A DNA stretch of 9,498 bases from contig CALFFB010000055.1 of assembly GCA_937958075.1 (NCBI GenBank), positions 1-9,498 of the forward strand. Direction: 5' to 3'. Shown here piece by piece: positions 8,125-9,498 of this stretch (position 1 is its first letter; every line of letters starts with the position of its first letter). This DNA comes from an uncultured Geobacteraceae bacterium. Lineage in GTDB: Bacteria; Desulfobacterota; Desulfuromonadia; Desulfuromonadales; Geopsychrobacteraceae. The notes beneath the pieces were generated by a model that saw nothing but the letters and a program-made list of their open reading frames with translations, was not told the origin of the DNA and ran no database searches. Both the position numbers and the translations under genes were made by a program.

Positions 8125-9246
8125 ATGATCAGTGACCAGCTCCACATTCCCATCAGCCCGACCCGGGTCGATGTCCCGCGCGCTGATTTGCGCCGCATGC
8201 ATCAACTGGCACGCATCCTGTTCCGGACAAGCCTGAACCCGGCCTACCGGCAACGGGTTCTGCCGGAACTTCCCGAGGCAGCCCGTTTTGATCCGGGACA
8301 CGCGGCCTTGATGATGGGCTATGATTTTCACCTCGGGCCCGACGGACCGCGCCTGATCGAGGTCAACACCAATGCCGGAGGTGCCTTTGTCGCCTGGGAA
8401 AGCCAGCGCCGCGACTGGCAGGGGGGCGATCGCATGACCCCCGACGCCCGCTTTCAGCAGCGCCTGCTGTTCAGTTTTATCCGCGAATGGCGCGAATTTT
8501 CCCGGATCAGAAAGCCCCTGCAGACAGTCGTGATCATCGACGAGCAACCGGAAAACCAGCCCCTGTACCCGGAAATGGTCAGCTGCCGCAACTGGCTTGC
8601 AGACAACGGCATCGATACCCGTATCGCCGACCCTGAGGAGCTGCAGGCAGGGGCTGATGGCGTTTTTCATCAGGGGCAGCGGATCGATCTCATCTATAAC
8701 CGCCACTGTGATTTCTATCTGGAAGATGAGGCCATGGCCGACCTGCGCACAGCCTATCTGGCCGGGAGCGTCTGTCTGTCACCCAACCCCTTTGCCTACG
8801 GGCTGCTGGCCGACAAGCGACGGATGATTCTCTGGTCTGATGCGGAGGCCCTTTCTGCGCTGGGACTGCCGACCCATTACCGTGAAGCGCTGCTGGACAT
8901 GGTGCCGCGCAGCCGCCTGCTGGCCGGACTCGATCCGGATCAGGTGTGGGCCGAGCGCGCCGGTCTGGTCTTCAAACCCGTCAGCCGCTTCGGAGGGCGC
9001 GGGGTGCTGACCGGGAAAAGCGTCTCCCGCAAGCGGTTTGCCGAGCTGCCGCCGGAAACAACCCTGGTGCAGCAGCTGGTGCCGCCATCCCAGGTTGCTG
9101 ATGACGAAGGACGATCCTTTAAGGTTGACTTGCGTTTGTACGTCTACCGCGATCACCTCCTCGGCGTCGGTGCCCGCCTCTACCAGGGGCAGCTCACCAA
9201 CCTGCGGACTCCCGGCGGCGGTTTCGCCCCGGTGCGGATTGTGTAG
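8125..9246 (+). CDS. Putative circularly permuted ATP-grasp protein
   Basis: This is a 373-residue soluble protein of unknown substrate. The segment YDFHLGPDGPRLIEVNTNAGG (66-86) reads like the metal-binding end of an ATP-grasp fold, yet it is near the N-terminus. Later come IYNRHCDFYLED (190-201), SPNPFAYGLLADKRRM (219-234), a candidate ATP lysine K284 (VFKPVSRF), a glycine loop FGGRGV (289-294), and a closing block with D335, LRLYVYRDHLLGVGARLY and TNLRTPGGG (358-366). That order suits circularly permuted ATP-grasp proteins of the glutathionylspermidine-synthase/DUF407 kind, which join an acid to an amine using ATP. The function is inferred from motifs only; a non-permuted, divergent ATP-grasp is the alternative. 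ATG 8125 has no clear Shine-Dalgarno and lies 16 bases after the LOG gene, suggesting translational coupling. Confidence 0.6.
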   Translation: MISDQLHIPISPTRVDVPRADLRRMHQLARILFRTSLNPAYRQRVLPELPEAARFDPGHAALMMGYDFHLGPDGPRLIEVNTNAGGAFVAWESQRRDWQGGDRMTPDARFQQRLLFSFIREWREFSRIRKPLQTVVIIDEQPENQPLYPEMVSCRNWLADNGIDTRIADPEELQAGADGVFHQGQRIDLIYNRHCDFYLEDEAMADLRTAYLAGSVCLSPNPFAYGLLADKRRMILWSDAEALSALGLPTHYREALLDMVPRSRLLAGLDPDQVWAERAGLVFKPVSRFGGRGVLTGKSVSRKRFAELPPETTLVQQLVPPSQVADDEGRSFKVDLRLYVYRDHLLGVGARLYQGQLTNLRTPGGGFAPVRIV

Positions 9247-9249
9247 CAG

Positions 9250-9282
9250 GAAGTTGCTGTTCAGTACGAAGTTACTGTTTCA
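9250..9282 (+). repeat. Short direct repeat after the ATP-grasp gene
   Basis: GAAGTTGCTGTT at 9250-9261 recurs as GAAGTTACTGTT at 9268-9279 with one mismatch and an 18-base period. Both copies begin four bases or more past the TAG stop. Its role is unknown. Confidence 0.5.
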
Positions 9283-9293
9283 CATGGATTCAA

Positions 9294-9400
9294 ACGGGGT
9301 CAGGGTTCCCATGACAAGGGCGTCTGGCGCCAGGGATGGCGACAGTTGAGCGGTCAAGGATGACGAAAAGCGTCCCTTGGAATGGGAGTCGTGACCCCGT
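9294..9400. repeat. 107-base imperfect inverted-repeat element
   Basis: Two 27-base arms (9294-9320 and 9374-9400) are inverted copies matching at 21 of 27 positions. Both read ACGGGGTCA, four variable bases, TCCCAT, two variable bases, CAAGGG. The 53-base centre holds a perfect palindrome CTGGCGCCAG (9324-9333). The mismatches fall in two matching internal loops, so a single strand could fold into a long stem with bulges. No ORF or transposase is present, and no T-run follows, so it is not an obvious intrinsic terminator. A small non-autonomous mobile repeat (MITE or REP-like) is the favoured reading. A regulatory or protein-binding structure upstream of the next gene is the alternative. Confidence 0.6.
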
Positions 9401-9443
9401 ATCCGGGATGCCCTGATTTAATCACACCAGCAAATCAGAACAT

Positions 9444-9449
9444 GGAGGA
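9444..9449 (+). promoter_or_regulatory. Ribosome binding site of the amidotransferase gene
   Basis: GGAGGA lies 4 bases before ATG 9454. It overlaps an in-frame ATG at 9442, which argues against that upstream start. Confidence 0.7.
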
Positions 9450-9453
9450 CGCC

Positions 9454-9498
9454 ATGTGTCAGTTGCTTGGCATGAACTGCAATGTCCCCACCGATATC
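9454..9498 (+). CDS. Class II glutamine amidotransferase, N-terminus only
   Basis: Fifteen codons are visible before the window ends, reading MCQLLGMNCNVPTDI. This matches the start of YafJ-type class II glutamine amidotransferases, where removal of Met1 exposes Cys2 as the N-terminal nucleophile that hydrolyses glutamine to supply ammonia. The start at 9454 is preferred over the in-frame ATG 9442 because the cysteine must be second and because GGAGGA (9444-9449) is correctly placed. The acceptor substrate cannot be judged from so little sequence. It is separated from the ATP-grasp gene by 207 bases that carry the inverted-repeat element, so it may be a separate transcription unit. Confidence 0.75.
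   Translation, partial: MCQLLGMNCNVPTDI

Noticed and set aside
9038..9349. + strand 103-codon ORF crossing the end of the ATP-grasp gene into the repeat
   Set aside because: It is out of frame with the motif-bearing gene, Arg/Ser/Cys-rich, and ends inside the inverted-repeat element.

Overview
All supported genes lie on the + strand. The window looks like a core chromosomal segment of a Gram-negative bacterium, most likely of the Desulfuromonadales (Geobacter/Pelobacter/Desulfuromonas type). This rests on the order dnaG, rpoD, a CAU tRNA, a nif3-like gene, a C4 zinc-ribbon coiled-coil gene and rnpB, on an A-type RNase P RNA, and on GC-rich codon use. The taxonomic call is inferred from memory of gene order, not from a search.

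Left half (1-3810), information processing: dnaG (primase, cut at the window's left edge and lacking only its first few codons) is followed after 108 bases by rpoD, the housekeeping sigma factor. A near-consensus sigma-70 promoter (TTGACA, 17-base spacer, TAAATT) then drives a tRNA with anticodon CAU. Its acceptor stem fits tRNA-Ile2 (the lysidine-modified isoleucine tRNA) better than either methionine tRNA.

Middle (3810-6430): a 267-base gap after the tRNA holds a possible 37-codon small ORF with a good ribosome binding site. That ORF ends inside the U-tract of a strong bidirectional intrinsic terminator lying only 24 bases before the nif3-like gene. Next come the Nif3/YqfO-type metal protein, a coiled-coil protein with a C-terminal C4 zinc ribbon, and 17 bases later rnpB, the catalytic RNA of RNase P.

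Right half (6430-9498), a less characterised run of close-packed genes: a cysteine-rich CxxCxxxCC (YkgJ-like) protein, a LOG-family Rossmann protein with an unusual N-terminus, and a protein that looks like a permuted ATP-grasp enzyme, with gaps of 5 and 16 bases. A 107-base imperfect inverted-repeat element resembling a small non-autonomous mobile repeat follows. The last 45 bases are the start of a class II glutamine amidotransferase whose catalytic Cys2 is visible.

No phage, CRISPR array, insertion-sequence transposase or defence system is visible. The points most worth following up are the tRNA-nif3 leader region, the permuted ATP-grasp protein with its neighbours, and the inverted-repeat element.
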